A DNA stretch of 64,000 nt from an uncultured Oscillibacter sp. (lineage in GTDB: Bacteria > Bacillota > Clostridia > Oscillospirales > Oscillospiraceae). This document shows, in pieces, positions 1 through 8,659 of this stretch. The stretch lies in NCBI GenBank assembly GCA_910583785.1, contig CAJTZK010000002.1, positions 124,001 to 188,000 on the forward strand. The letters are read 5' to 3'. A program made the position numbers and the translations under genes. The stretch's first letter is position 1. The number at the start of each line of letters is the position of its first letter. The notes under the pieces were generated by a model that was not told where the DNA came from, made no database searches, and saw only the letters and a list, made by a program, of their open reading frames with translations.

Positions 1-885
1 GACAAAGGGGTCCCCGCCCTTGAGGCGGACTACCATCTTCCCCTCCCGGGCCTTGGAAACCAGCAGGGCGTTGATCTCCTCCTGGGCCATGGAGCGCCGC
101 CCCCGCCGCTTGCCCACATAGATTTTTTCCGCCCCCTCCGGCACCGCCTCCAGCAGCTCCGGGGCCAGAAGATCGTCGTAGGCCACCGCGCCGCAGCGCT
201 CCAGCAGCCGGAGGCCCCGCAGGGTAATCAGGTCCGCCGCCCCGCAGCCCGCGCCCACCAGGTAGACCTTCCCCATCCTGGGTGCGCCCTCCAGAGCCGC
301 CGCCAGCGCGGCCTCCCTCAGGGGAAAGCCCCCCTCCAGGCAGGCGGAAAAGAGCCGGGAGAAGACGGCGGCGCGGTGTCCCTCCGGGACCCGGTCCCGG
401 ACCACAGGGCGCAGGGAGGACAGGTAGGACAGCAATTCCCCGAAGTCCTCCGGGATTTGGGCCGCCGCCCGCCCCTTGACCCAGGCAGCAGCGCTGGGGC
501 TGGCCCCGGCGGTAGAGATGCCCAGGGTCAGGTCTCCCCGTTTCACCAGGGCGGGGAACAGGAAGGTACACTGGTCCTTGCTGTCCACCACGTTCACCAG
601 GATGCCCCGCTCCCGGCAGAGGGCGGCAATGTCCCGGTTTGCCTCCCGGCTGTCCGAGGCGGCGATGACGAAAAACTTCCCCTCCAGCATGGCGGGTTCA
701 AAGGCCCGGCGGAGCAGCGCCAGCCCTGGCAGGGACTCGATTTCCGGTCGTATCTCCGGCGCGGCCACGGTGAGCCGGGGCCCGTAGGGCAAGATCTTCC
801 GGATTTTCCGGAGGGCCACAGGCCCGCCGCCCACGACGAGGCCCTCCCGGCCCTCCAGCTCCATAAAAAACGGAAAGTATCCCAT
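1..885 (-). CDS. cysG: CysG-like sirohaem synthase (Met8 + SUMT fusion), 3' end cut by window
   Basis: Makes sirohaem from uroporphyrinogen III. The frame is open from an ATG at 885 to the window edge. Residues 1 to about 195 are a precorrin-2 dehydrogenase/ferrochelatase (Met8) domain with the NAD-binding run VVGGGPVALRK near residue 17. From about residue 204 it continues in frame into a uroporphyrinogen-III C-methyltransferase with KVYLVGAGCGAADLITL and the SAM-site motif VVRLKGGDPF. The order Met8 then SUMT is that of CysG. An internal ATG at 276 could restart SUMT alone, but there is no stop between the parts. It lies 2 bp after the ABC ATPase gene at the end of the sulfite reductase/iron importer operon, which fits supply of sirohaem to that reductase. 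Confidence 0.88.
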   Translation of the reverse strand, partial: MGYFPFFMELEGREGLVVGGGPVALRKIRKILPYGPRLTVAAPEIRPEIESLPGLALLRRAFEPAMLEGKFFVIAASDSREANRDIAALCRERGILVNVVDSKDQCTFLFPALVKRGDLTLGISTAGASPSAAAWVKGRAAAQIPEDFGELLSYLSSLRPVVRDRVPEGHRAAVFSRLFSACLEGGFPLREAALAAALEGAPRMGKVYLVGAGCGAADLITLRGLRLLERCGAVAYDDLLAPELLEAVPEGAEKIYVGKRRGRRSMAQEEINALLVSKAREGKMVVRLKGGDPFV

Positions 886-887
886 CC

Positions 888-1658
888 TCACTCCTCCTCC
901 GGCAAGCGGCAGGCGTACCGCCATCCCTCCGGCCCGGCGGTCCGCTCCAGGGAAATGCCCATGGCCCGGGCCAGGATTCCGCCCTGATAAATTTCCTCCG
1001 GCCCGCCCAGGGCCAGCAGGCGGCCCTCCCCCAGCACAGCCACGTCGTCCGCCGAAGCCAGGGCCAGGCAGAGGTCGTGGAGAACCAGGGCCACCCCCCG
1101 GCCCTCCGCCGCCAGGCGGCGGACCAGGGCCAGCGTTTCCAGCTGGTGCCGGATGTCCAGATAGGTGGTAGGCTCGTCCATCAGCACCGTCTCCGTCTCC
1201 TGGGCCAGGGCCATGGCGAGATAGACCTTCTGCCGCTGTCCCCCGGAGAGCTCCGGCAAAGGCCGGTCCTCCAAATCCAAGGCGTCCGCCGCCGCCAGGG
1301 CCCGGTCCACCGCATCATGGTCCTCCCTCCGGTAGCGCCGGGGATAGGACAGGTAGGGAAACCGCCCGTGGAGGACCATCCGGCGGGCCGTGATGCTGGG
1401 CGCCGTCCGGGACTGGGGAAGATAGGCAACCCTTTGGGCGGCCTGCCGGGGGCTGTAATCCCCCAGGGGCCTCCCGTCCAGCAGGATCTCCCCGCCAAGG
1501 GGCGGCAGGAGGCCGGGCATGGTCCGCAGCAGCGTGCTCTTTCCGCAGCCGTTTGGCCCCAGCAGGGCCAGCACCCGCCCGGGACGGACGGCCAGGGTCA
1601 CGCCCTCCAGCACGGTCCGGCCCGGATAACCCGCCGCGAGATTCCGGACCTCAAGCAT
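888..1658 (-). CDS. ABC transporter ATP-binding protein, iron-siderophore/haem/B12 (FecE/BtuD) type
   Basis: 256-residue ATPase that should power the adjacent importer at the inner face of the membrane. Walker A GPNGCGKSTLL (about residue 34), signature LSGGQRQK, Walker B VLMDEPTTYLD and the switch histidine in VLHDL are all present. The sequence after Walker A (PLLPPLGGEILLDGRPL) is typical of the FecE/FhuC/BtuD family. The gene overlaps the permease by 8 bp, so the two are translationally coupled. Substrate cannot be read from the ATPase; the neighbouring sirohaem and reductase genes favour iron or a tetrapyrrole. Confidence 0.92.
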   Translation of the reverse strand: MLEVRNLAAGYPGRTVLEGVTLAVRPGRVLALLGPNGCGKSTLLRTMPGLLPPLGGEILLDGRPLGDYSPRQAAQRVAYLPQSRTAPSITARRMVLHGRFPYLSYPRRYRREDHDAVDRALAAADALDLEDRPLPELSGGQRQKVYLAMALAQETETVLMDEPTTYLDIRHQLETLALVRRLAAEGRGVALVLHDLCLALASADDVAVLGEGRLLALGGPEEIYQGGILARAMGISLERTAGPEGWRYACRLPEEE

Positions 1659-2670
1659 GGCCGCGCCCCCCTCCCCGTCTCTGCCGCAGCAGCAGCCATA
1701 GGAAAAACGGCCCCCCCAGCAGGGACAGGGCTACCCCCGCCGGCAGCTCGTAGGGGGCGAACAGCGTCCGGGCCAGGATGTCGCACAGCGTCAGCAGCGC
1801 CGCGCCCCCCAGGGCCGCCGCCAGGAGCAGCCGGGCGGAGCTGTCCTCCCCCGCCAGCCGCCGGGCCATGTGGGGAGCAATGAGGCCCACGAAGCCCAGA
1901 AGCCCCGCGAAGCTCACCGCCGCCCCCGCCAGGGCCGCCGCCAGGGCCAGCAGCACCAGCCGCAGCCGCCGGGCCGGGAGCCCCAGGCTCCGGGCGGCCT
2001 CCTCCCCCAGCAGCAGCACGTCCATCTCCCCCGCCAGGGAGAGCGCCAGGAAGGAGGCCGCCAGGATGACCCAGAACGCCGGGGCCACCCGGCTCATGGA
2101 GAGGTTGGCGACCCCTCCCACCCGGAAGTCCGTATAGCCGTTCAGCGCGTCGGGGAAGAAGGCCAGCACCGCGTCAATGCCCGCGCTGAACATGCCGGAC
2201 ACGGCCACCCCCGCCAGCACCAGCGTCATTTTCGACGCCCCAGTCCGGGCTCCGATGGCCAGCACCAGCAGCACGCCCCCCAGGGCCCCCAGGAAAGCGG
2301 CAAAGGGGAGCGCCGCCGTCCAGGCGGGCCAGAGGGCGGCGCACAGCGCCGTGCAGAGTCCCGCCCCGGCGTTGACGCCGATGACGTTGGGAGCCGCCAG
2401 GGGATTCCCCAGCACTCCCTGGATGACGGTCCCTGACATGGCCAGGGACGCCCCCGCCAGAAGGCAGCCGCAGGTCCGGGGCACCCGGGCGTAGAGGACA
2501 ATCTGCGCCGCCGGGCCGCTCCCCGTTCCCAGCAGCGCGCCCAGGACCTCCCCCGGGGCCAGGGATACCGCCCCCAGGCACAGGCTCAGCAGGGCGGAGA
2601 GGCCCGCCAGGGCCCCCAGGGCCGGGAGGACATATTTAGTCCGGGTAGAGGATATCCGCGAGTCCTTCAT
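1651..2670 (-). CDS. ABC transporter permease, FecCD/BtuC family
   Basis: 339-residue polytopic membrane protein of the FecCD family. The family hallmark is visible as VIQGVLGNPLAAPNVIGVNAGAG (first part residues about 83-95), followed by alternating hydrophobic segments and a conserved GLIAPHMARRL cytoplasmic coupling helix near residue 265. The ATG at 2670 has an upstream GGGGGAA ribosome site and lies inside the end of the binding-protein gene (35 bp overlap). One permease gene only, so it should work as a homodimer with two copies of the ATPase. Confidence 0.92.
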   Translation of the reverse strand: MKDSRISSTRTKYVLPALGALAGLSALLSLCLGAVSLAPGEVLGALLGTGSGPAAQIVLYARVPRTCGCLLAGASLAMSGTVIQGVLGNPLAAPNVIGVNAGAGLCTALCAALWPAWTAALPFAAFLGALGGVLLVLAIGARTGASKMTLVLAGVAVSGMFSAGIDAVLAFFPDALNGYTDFRVGGVANLSMSRVAPAFWVILAASFLALSLAGEMDVLLLGEEAARSLGLPARRLRLVLLALAAALAGAAVSFAGLLGFVGLIAPHMARRLAGEDSSARLLLAAALGGAALLTLCDILARTLFAPYELPAGVALSLLGGPFFLWLLLRQRRGGGRGHA

Positions 2671-3580
2671 AGGCTTCCCCCCAGCGGGCGTTGGGTTTCA
2701 GGTTGTAGAGCTTGTGGTCCAGGGTGAGGAACCGTCCCTCCCTCACCGCCCGGAGGCCGCTCCAGGCGGGATTGGACAGCAGGGCCGCGTCCAGGGACGC
2801 CTGGGCCGCCTGGGCGTCCGCCCCCTGGAGGACAGCAAAGATATAGTCTGGGTCCCCGGCGATGATGCCCTCCACGCTCAGGTTCTCCAGGAGGCCCCCG
2901 CCGTCAGCGATGTTGACGCAGCCCAGCTCCGCCAGCATCTCCCCCAGGACGCTGCCCCCGCTGCCCGTGGCCTTGCAGCTGCTGCCGCTGGCCCGGACGT
3001 AGAGCACCCTGGGGGCGGAGCCGTCCTGCCGGGCCACCGCCCTGTCCACCTGCTCCCGGATGGCGGTCCCGTAGGTTTCATACCGCTCCGGCTGTCCCGT
3101 GAGGCGGGTGCAGGCCTCCAGCATCCGCAGGTAGTCGTCAAAGCAGTCCACCTCGAAATAGGCGGCGTTCAGCCCCGCCTGCTCAAAGGTATCCTTCAGT
3201 TCCAAATCTGCGGCGGTGTTGACGCTGGCCAGGATCAAATCCGGCTCCGCCGCCAGCAGGGCCTCCAGGTTGGGCTCCTTCACCGCCCCCAGGTCCGCCG
3301 CGTCCTCCCGCAGCCCCAGGTCAAAGGAGGTCCACGCGTCCCCGGCGGCGGCCACCAGCGTATCCCTCCCTCCGGCCAGGCACCAGATGTCGGCAAAGCT
3401 GCCGATCAGGGCCGCCGTTCTCTGGGGAGGTTCCAATTCCAGTTCCCGGCCCAGGTCGTCTGTAAAGGCCACCGCCGTCCCAGAGGGCGCCGGCGGGTGC
3501 TTGGCCGCTTCTGGCGGCGGGTTTTCTCCGCACGCAGCCAGAAGCAGGAGCAGGGCCAGCAAAGGGCAAAGGCGTTTCAT
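2636..3580 (-). CDS. Iron/haem/cobalamin-type substrate-binding lipoprotein
   Basis: 314-residue extracellular receptor of the periplasmic-binding-protein 2 (FecB/BtuF-like) family. It starts with MKRLC, a hydrophobic stretch and a lipobox LLAAC with the lipidated cysteine at about residue 17, so it is anchored outside the membrane. The first lobe shows FTDDLGRELEL and LIGSFADIWCLAGG, typical of the class. Spacing and overlaps place it first in the importer, with permease and ATPase following. Ligand is not certain: ferric siderophore, haem or corrinoid are all possible, iron being favoured by context. Confidence 0.88.
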   Translation of the reverse strand: MKRLCPLLALLLLLAACGENPPPEAAKHPPAPSGTAVAFTDDLGRELELEPPQRTAALIGSFADIWCLAGGRDTLVAAAGDAWTSFDLGLREDAADLGAVKEPNLEALLAAEPDLILASVNTAADLELKDTFEQAGLNAAYFEVDCFDDYLRMLEACTRLTGQPERYETYGTAIREQVDRAVARQDGSAPRVLYVRASGSSCKATGSGGSVLGEMLAELGCVNIADGGGLLENLSVEGIIAGDPDYIFAVLQGADAQAAQASLDAALLSNPAWSGLRAVREGRFLTLDHKLYNLKPNARWGEAYEGLADILYPD

Positions 3581-3600
3581 CGTTCTTCCCTCCCGTCAAG

Positions 3601-3639
3601 CGGCGGAGGAGGAGGGCCCGGGGCCCGCCTCCTCCGCCG
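3601..3639 (-). terminator. Strong GC hairpin between reductase and importer genes
   Basis: A 12-bp perfect stem (3601-3612 with 3628-3639) plus inner GGGCCC pairing sits in the 73-bp gap after the reductase gene. On the minus strand it is not followed by a T tract, so it may stabilise or attenuate the transcript rather than terminate it fully. Confidence 0.5.
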
Positions 3640-3653
3640 CCAAAACTCCCGCG

Positions 3654-5198
3654 TTACGCGTACTTCGCCACAATGGCGTTCAAATCCTCCCGGTGGCTCC
3701 CGGACCACTGGGCCCAGTCCTGGCCCGCAGAAGCCGCCGCCTTGCCCAGCTCCACCAGCAGGGCGGGGATATCCTTCTCCAGGATTACCGCGCCCGCCTC
3801 GCCGAAACGGGCCTCGTCCAGGGCGTCGCCGCCTCCCAGGAACAGGCGGAACGCGGGCTGGGGCTTCTTGTCCTCCAGGCGCACGCCGCCCTGGAAGCCG
3901 ATGGTCCCCGCCTGGTGGGCGGCGCAGCTGGAGGGGCAGCCGGAGATCCGAATCCTAGGCAGGGCCCCGTCGGGGATACCCGCCTCCCGGACCGCGCTTA
4001 CCGCGGCCCGGAGCAGCCCCTGGCTGTCCCGGACGCCCTGCTGGCAGACTGTGGCGCCGATACAGGCCACGCTGTACTCAAACTCCGTCTTCGCCCCGTC
4101 CTCCGTAAGGGCCAGGACTTTTTCCGCCCCGGCGGCGGGGAGGTTGACGATATACAAGGTCTCGTCCGGCCCCACCCGGCACTCCGCGTTGCACAGGTCC
4201 TTGATGGCGGCGTACAGCCGGGCGGGCTTCTCCACCGGCAGGAGGCCGCCCACGGGGTGGTACTTCACCGTATACATTCCCGGCTGCTTCTGCCGGATGG
4301 CCCGGGGGTGTTCCAGCGTCTCCTCTCCCCCGCAGACATCGGCCAGGGCCTCCAGCCGGGGCAGATCCAGCCCTCCCTCCGCCTTGGCGGACTCCACGTT
4401 TTTCAAAAACGCCTCCTTAAGCCCCTCGGGTCCCAGGGTGTCCTGCATGAAGCGGGTCCGGGCCTTGGCCCGGTTCTCATAGTTGCCGTGCTGGCAGAAG
4501 GTGTCCACCATGGCCTTGACGTAGTAAAGGACCTCTCTAGGCTGGACAGCCTCGTCCACCAGCACGCCCATGCGGTGGCCCATGGCTCCCAGGCCCCCGG
4601 CGATGCGGAGGGAGAAGGTCCCGTCCGCCTGGGCCCGGAAGCCCATGTCCCGGAAGGCGCTGTGGACAGAGTCGTCCGCGCCGTTAGAGAACGCGATTTT
4701 CAGCTTCCGGGGCATATGAATCTCCCGGCAGATGGAAAGAAGGTAATCCGTTACCGCCGCCGCGTAAGGGGAAGGGTCGAAAGCCTCCCCCTCCTGCACG
4801 CCGGAGAGGGGGCTGCACATGACGTTCCGGGGGTTGTCCCCGCCGCCGCCCCGGCAGAGGATGCCGCAGGAGACGGCCTCCTCCATAATGGCGGGAACCT
4901 GTTCCGCCGCCAGGTCATGGAGCTGCACCGTCTCGCAGGTGGTGAGCTTCAATCGCCGGACCTGGTACTTCTCCACGGTATCCGCCAGGAATTTCAGCCG
5001 CTCCAAGGTCAGCCGCCCGGCGGGCAGGCGCAGGCGGAGCATATGCTTCTCCGCGTCCCGCTGGGCATAGCTGCCCATGCCGCCGGAGCAGCCCTTATAG
5101 TCCTTCCTGTCAAGTTTGCCCTCCTGGAAATCCCGGATTTTCCCGGAGAAGGTTTCAATTTCCTCCCGGTAGGTCTGGAGCCATTTCTGGTCCATCAT
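3654..5198 (-). CDS. Sulfite/nitrite reductase haemoprotein (sirohaem, 4Fe-4S)
   Basis: 514-residue single-chain reductase of the ferredoxin-type sulfite/nitrite reductase family, expected to perform a six-electron reduction in the cytoplasm. Two ferredoxin-like halves are visible. The cofactor cysteines are in CIGATVC (C-x5-C, about residue 386) and CPSSC (C-x3-C, about 429), the classic sirohaem/4Fe-4S ligands. GTG, ATG and ATG stand in a row at 5201-5193; the ATG at 5198 is 6 bases after GGGCGG and is preferred. No flavoprotein subunit is nearby, so ferredoxin is the likely donor. Sulfite versus nitrite cannot be decided from sequence alone. Confidence 0.88.
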   Translation of the reverse strand: MMDQKWLQTYREEIETFSGKIRDFQEGKLDRKDYKGCSGGMGSYAQRDAEKHMLRLRLPAGRLTLERLKFLADTVEKYQVRRLKLTTCETVQLHDLAAEQVPAIMEEAVSCGILCRGGGGDNPRNVMCSPLSGVQEGEAFDPSPYAAAVTDYLLSICREIHMPRKLKIAFSNGADDSVHSAFRDMGFRAQADGTFSLRIAGGLGAMGHRMGVLVDEAVQPREVLYYVKAMVDTFCQHGNYENRAKARTRFMQDTLGPEGLKEAFLKNVESAKAEGGLDLPRLEALADVCGGEETLEHPRAIRQKQPGMYTVKYHPVGGLLPVEKPARLYAAIKDLCNAECRVGPDETLYIVNLPAAGAEKVLALTEDGAKTEFEYSVACIGATVCQQGVRDSQGLLRAAVSAVREAGIPDGALPRIRISGCPSSCAAHQAGTIGFQGGVRLEDKKPQPAFRLFLGGGDALDEARFGEAGAVILEKDIPALLVELGKAAASAGQDWAQWSGSHREDLNAIVAKYA

Positions 5199-5255
5199 CA
5201 CACACCGCCCTTTTTCAAGCTGTCCGCCCAGCGGCGGATTCTAATCACGAAGGTT

Positions 5256-5285
5256 ATTTTACCACAGAGGCGGGCCGGACCGCAA
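5256..5285 (-). promoter_or_regulatory. Putative promoter of the reductase/importer/cysG operon
   Basis: On the minus strand TTGCGG (5285-5280), 18-bp spacer, TAAAAT (5261-5256). It sits about 55 bp upstream of the reductase start and drives the whole 5.2-kb operon. No clear operator was seen beside it. Confidence 0.5.
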
Positions 5286-5302
5286 TCCCCTATTTCAGGT
5301 TT

Positions 5303-5728
5303 TCAAGGCAGATCCTCAGGCTCCAGAAGCCGGAAGCCGTCCTCCGCCAGCAGCTTGGCAAAGACGCCCTGTCCGCTGACCCTCCGCCCGCTGAAGGTGC
5401 CGTCATAGACCTGCTTCACGCCGCAGCTGGGGCTCCTGGGCTGGAGCACGGCCAATTCCGCGCCCTCCCGCCGGGCGATGCCCAGGGCCGTTTCCGCTCC
5501 CCGGCGGAAGGCCTGGTCCACGTCCTCCCCGTCCCGGGTGGTGACCGCGCCGTCCACAATCTCCGCCGGAGTCCGGGGCGTGGGCAAGCCCCCCAGCTGT
5601 TCCGGGCAGACGGGCACGGCCTCATGGCCCTCCTTTTTCAGCCAGTCCAGCAGTCCGGGACACAGGTTGTTCCCGCCGCTGTACTTGCAGTTCTCCCCCA
5701 AGAGGCACGCGCTGACCAGCACCTTCAT
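5303..5728 (-). CDS. DUF523 family protein
   Basis: 141 residues, complete DUF523 (YbbK-like) protein. Recognised by the start MKVLVSACLLGENCKYSGG and the conserved PVCPEQLGGLPTPR and QPRSPSCG segments, with cysteines at about residues 8, 14, 41 and 105 that look like a metal or cluster site. The family has no settled function in the knowledge used here. It overlaps the upstream DUF815 gene by 4 bp (ATGA), so the two are co-translated. Confidence 0.9.
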   Translation of the reverse strand: MKVLVSACLLGENCKYSGGNNLCPGLLDWLKKEGHEAVPVCPEQLGGLPTPRTPAEIVDGAVTTRDGEDVDQAFRRGAETALGIARREGAELAVLQPRSPSCGVKQVYDGTFSGRRVSGQGVFAKLLAEDGFRLLEPEDLP

Positions 5729-7029
5729 TCCGCCAGCCCCTCCAGGTAGTGGACGAACTGCTGGGCCGTCCGGCCGGAGAAGCCGCCGTGGCGGACCTCC
5801 CAGGCGTTGGCCTTCACCGCCAGCTCCTTCTCGTCCATCGAAATCCCCTGCCGCTTTGCCAGGGCACTGACGATGGCCTGGAACTCCTTGGGACTGGGGG
5901 CGTTGTAGTTAATGGTGACGCCGAACCGGGCCGCCAGGGAGAGCTTTTCCTCCATGGTGTCGGAGCGGTGGATGTCCCCGTGGTGCTCCATGTCCTGGCG
6001 GTCGTTCCAGGTCTCCCGGATCAGGTGGCGGCGGTTGGAGGTGGCGTAGACCAGCACGTTCTCCGGCCGGGTCTCCACGCCGCCCTCGATGACGGCCTTG
6101 AGGAACTTGTACTCCACCTCGTTCTCCTCAAAGGAAAGGTCGTCAATGAAGATGATAAAGCGGTAGTTCCGGTTTTTGATCTCCCCCAGGATGTGGGACA
6201 GTTCCCCGAACTGGTGCTTGTAAATCTCGATCATCCGGAGTCCCCGGTCATAGTACTCGTTGATGAGGGCCTTGACGCTGGTGGACTTTCCGGTGCCCGC
6301 GTCCCCGTAGAGCAGCACGTTGTTGGCGTGCTTCCCGGAGAGGAACGCCTCCGTGTTCCGGCGGAGCTCCGTCTTCTGCCTCTCATAGCCCAGGAGGTCC
6401 TCCAGCCGCACGCCGTCCACGTTGCTGATAGGCAGGAATTCCAGCCCCGCCTCCCCCCGCCGGATGCGGAAGGCCCGGTTCATGGCGAACACGCCGTAGC
6501 CGTACTGCCGGTAATAGTCTGTCACCAACTGGAACATCTCATGCCCGCTTTTAGCCTCCGACAGGGATTTCCGCAGGGCCCGGACCTGGGCGCTGACGTC
6601 CCGGTTATAGGTCCGCTCCCGCTTGGGGATGGCGCGGTACTCTGTCAGAATCGAGAAGCAGTCTGTGAGCAGGTAGCGCTCCAGCTCAGAAAAATCATAG
6701 TGGAAGAGCTGGTGGAAGACGGCGAAGTCGTTCTCCGCAAAGCGGTTCACGCTGCCGCCCTCCGTGGCGCCCACCCGCTCGCAGGTCCGGGTGAAGGAAT
6801 TTTCGTTGGTCATGAGCACCCAGGCGAGGTAGCATTGCCAGAGGTTCTCGTCAAAGCCGCAGGCCGTGGAGAGGTCCAGGATGCGCTTCACCTCCGCGTT
6901 GGCCCGCTGGAGCAGGGGCTCCTTGGCGCCGCCCTCCTTGCACTCCTGGATGATTTCCGCCAGGCGGACCAGGATGCTGTCCGGCCCTAAATCGCTGTAG
7001 AGAATAAGGTGCGGGAGTATACGGTTCAT
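5725..7029 (-). CDS. DUF815 family AAA ATPase
   Basis: 434-residue ATPase of the DUF815 family. A helical N-terminal half (about 1-180) precedes an AAA module with Walker A GDAGTGKST (about 245), Walker B FIIFIDDLSFE and sensor-like VYATSNRRHL. The start is the ATG at 7029 because AAAGGA stands 8-9 bases upstream; a longer frame to 7092 would translate through the ilvC terminator and is rejected. Function is unknown; the family is widespread in Firmicutes and often sits with DUF523, as here. Confidence 0.88.
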   Translation of the reverse strand: MNRILPHLILYSDLGPDSILVRLAEIIQECKEGGAKEPLLQRANAEVKRILDLSTACGFDENLWQCYLAWVLMTNENSFTRTCERVGATEGGSVNRFAENDFAVFHQLFHYDFSELERYLLTDCFSILTEYRAIPKRERTYNRDVSAQVRALRKSLSEAKSGHEMFQLVTDYYRQYGYGVFAMNRAFRIRRGEAGLEFLPISNVDGVRLEDLLGYERQKTELRRNTEAFLSGKHANNVLLYGDAGTGKSTSVKALINEYYDRGLRMIEIYKHQFGELSHILGEIKNRNYRFIIFIDDLSFEENEVEYKFLKAVIEGGVETRPENVLVYATSNRRHLIRETWNDRQDMEHHGDIHRSDTMEEKLSLAARFGVTINYNAPSPKEFQAIVSALAKRQGISMDEKELAVKANAWEVRHGGFSGRTAQQFVHYLEGLAE

Positions 7030-7044
7030 GGAATCAATCCTTTC

Positions 7045-7080
7045 TTGAAAAAACGCCGCCTGGGGAGGCGGCGCTTTTCG
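7045..7080 (-). terminator. Terminator of the ilv operon
   Basis: 7-bp GC stem (7054-7060 with 7067-7073), 6-base loop and on the minus strand a GTTTTTTC tail. It follows ilvC directly and ends the long branched-chain operon. Confidence 0.85.
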
Positions 7081-7092
7081 GAAGCTGGGCAA

Positions 7093-8112
7093 TCAATTGG
7101 AGGCGGTATCGGGGTCCGTGTCGTCGCCCCAGAGCATGTTGCGCCGGAGCTCCGCGCCCACGGTCTCCATCTGGTGCTGGGCCAGCTGGCGGCGCTTGGC
7201 GTTGAAGAAGGTCCGTCCGTTTTTGTTTTCGGCGATCCACTTCCCAGCAAACACGCCGTCCTGGATGTCCGCCAGCACCGCCTTCATGTTCTTCTTGGTC
7301 TCCTCATAGGGGAGAATCCGGGGCCCGGAGACGTATTCGCCGTATTCTGCCGTGTCGGAAATGGAGTAGTTCATCATGGCCACGCCGCCCTTGTTGATGA
7401 GGTCGATGATGAGCTTCATTTCGTGGATGCACTCGAAGTAGGCGTTCTCCGGGGCATAGCCCGCCTCCACCAGGGTCTCGAAGCCCAGCTTCATCAGCTC
7501 CACCACGCCGCCGCAGAGGACGGCCTGCTCGCCGAAGAGGTCGGTCTCCGTCTCGTCCTGGAAGGTGGTCTCCATGACGCCGCCTCTCGCGCCGCCGATG
7601 CCCGCCGCATAGGCCAGGGCCAGATCCAGGGCCTTCCCCGTGGCGTTCTGCTCCACGGCGACGAGGCAGGGCACGCCCTTGCCGTTGACATAGGTAGAGC
7701 GGACCGTGTGGCCCGGGCCCTTGGGGGCGATCATGGCCACGTCCACCCCGGCGGGGGGCACGATCTGCTTGAAGTGGATGTTAAAGCCGTGGGCAAACAT
7801 CAGCATATTCCCCGCCTCCAGGTGGGGGGCGATGTCGTTTTTGTACACGTCCGCCTGGACCTCGTCGTTCACCAGGATCATGATGATATCGGCCCACTTG
7901 GCGGTGTCCGCCACGGTCTGGACCTTCAGTCCGGCACCCTCGGCGGCGGCCCAGTTCTTGGAGCCCTGGCGCAGGCCCACGCACACGTCGCAGCCGGATT
8001 CCTTCAGGTTCAGGGCATGGGCGTGGCCCTGGGAGCCGTAGCCGATGATGCCGATTTTCTTCCCGTCCAGCTTGCCCAGGTCGCAGTCCTTCTCATAGTA
8101 CATTCTTGCCAT
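7093..8112 (-). CDS. ilvC: Ketol-acid reductoisomerase
   Basis: 339 residues, normal class I length. Converts acetolactate/acetohydroxybutyrate to dihydroxy acids with NAD(P)H and Mg. The N-terminal Rossmann motif is [13 protein letters not shown]; the following loop [15 protein letters not shown] has the serine that usually binds NADPH phosphate. The Mg-binding region [17 protein letters not shown] (about 190-206) and the glutamates further on (FECIHEMK) are intact. ATGs at 8118 and 8112 both follow GGAGGAAT; 8112 gives normal spacing and the usual MARMYYE start. It overlaps ilvN2 by 20 bp and is the last gene of the operon. Confidence 0.95.
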   Translation of the reverse strand: MARMYYEKDCDLGKLDGKKIGIIGYGSQGHAHALNLKESGCDVCVGLRQGSKNWAAAEGAGLKVQTVADTAKWADIIMILVNDEVQADVYKNDIAPHLEAGNMLMFAHGFNIHFKQIVPPAGVDVAMIAPKGPGHTVRSTYVNGKGVPCLVAVEQNATGKALDLALAYAAGIGGARGGVMETTFQDETETDLFGEQAVLCGGVVELMKLGFETLVEAGYAPENAYFECIHEMKLIIDLINKGGVAMMNYSISDTAEYGEYVSGPRILPYEETKKNMKAVLADIQDGVFAGKWIAENKNGRTFFNAKRRQLAQHQMETVGAELRRNMLWGDDTDPDTASN

Positions 8113-8659
8113 ATTCATATTCCTCCTTCAATTTGCTCTCGTCATATATCGTGCTACGCCCTCTTTCGATGGCGATAGTACCCGTTTTCGCGATCTCCAA
8201 AATGCCGAAGTCCTCCAGCATCTGGATCAGCGCCGCGTTCTTGCTCTGGGAGCCGAAGACCCAGACCGTCAGGGACTCCTTGTCCACGTCAATGATGTGG
8301 CCCCGGAAGATGTTGGTCATCTGGATAATCTCGTCCCGGGTTCCGTGGTCCGCCGCCCGGACCTTAATCAGGGCAATCTCCCGGCGGATGCAGGTCTCCT
8401 CGTCGAAGATCTTCACCGCCTGAACCCCCAGGAGCCTGCGGCACTGGGTGGCCAGCTGGTTGACCACCAGCTCGTCCGCCAGCAGCTCGATGGAGATGCG
8501 GGCAGTGTGGGGACGGTCCGTGGCCCCGGAGACGATGGACTCGATGTTATAGCCCTTCCGGGAGAAGAGCCTCGCCACCTGGCTGAGGATACCGGGGGTG
8601 TCCTCCGTCAGGATGCAGAGGGTGTAGAGCTTCTTCTCCGTGTCCCATTGCTTTCTCAT
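8093..8659 (-). CDS. ilvN: Acetolactate synthase small (regulatory) subunit, second copy
   Basis: 188-residue regulatory subunit with an N-terminal ACT domain (about 10-85, [21 protein letters not shown]) that senses valine, and the conserved C-terminal ALS_ss_C domain ending near residue 165. The tail to residue 188 is charged and extended. It overlaps ilvB2 by 4 bp and ilvC by 20 bp, so it pairs naturally with the 572-residue catalytic subunit just upstream. Longer than the other copy (161 residues) in this operon. Confidence 0.93.
   Translation of the reverse strand: MRKQWDTEKKLYTLCILTEDTPGILSQVARLFSRKGYNIESIVSGATDRPHTARISIELLADELVVNQLATQCRRLLGVQAVKIFDEETCIRREIALIKVRAADHGTRDEIIQMTNIFRGHIIDVDKESLTVWVFGSQSKNAALIQMLEDFGILEIAKTGTIAIERGRSTIYDESKLKEEYEYGKNVL

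Noticed and set aside
3216..5408. 730-residue plus-strand open frame
   Set aside because: It is antisense to the sulfite reductase and the receptor gene, has no family features and results from high third-position GC.
7030..7092. N-terminal extension of the DUF815 protein
   Set aside because: It would translate the ilvC terminator; a good ribosome site marks the ATG at 7029.
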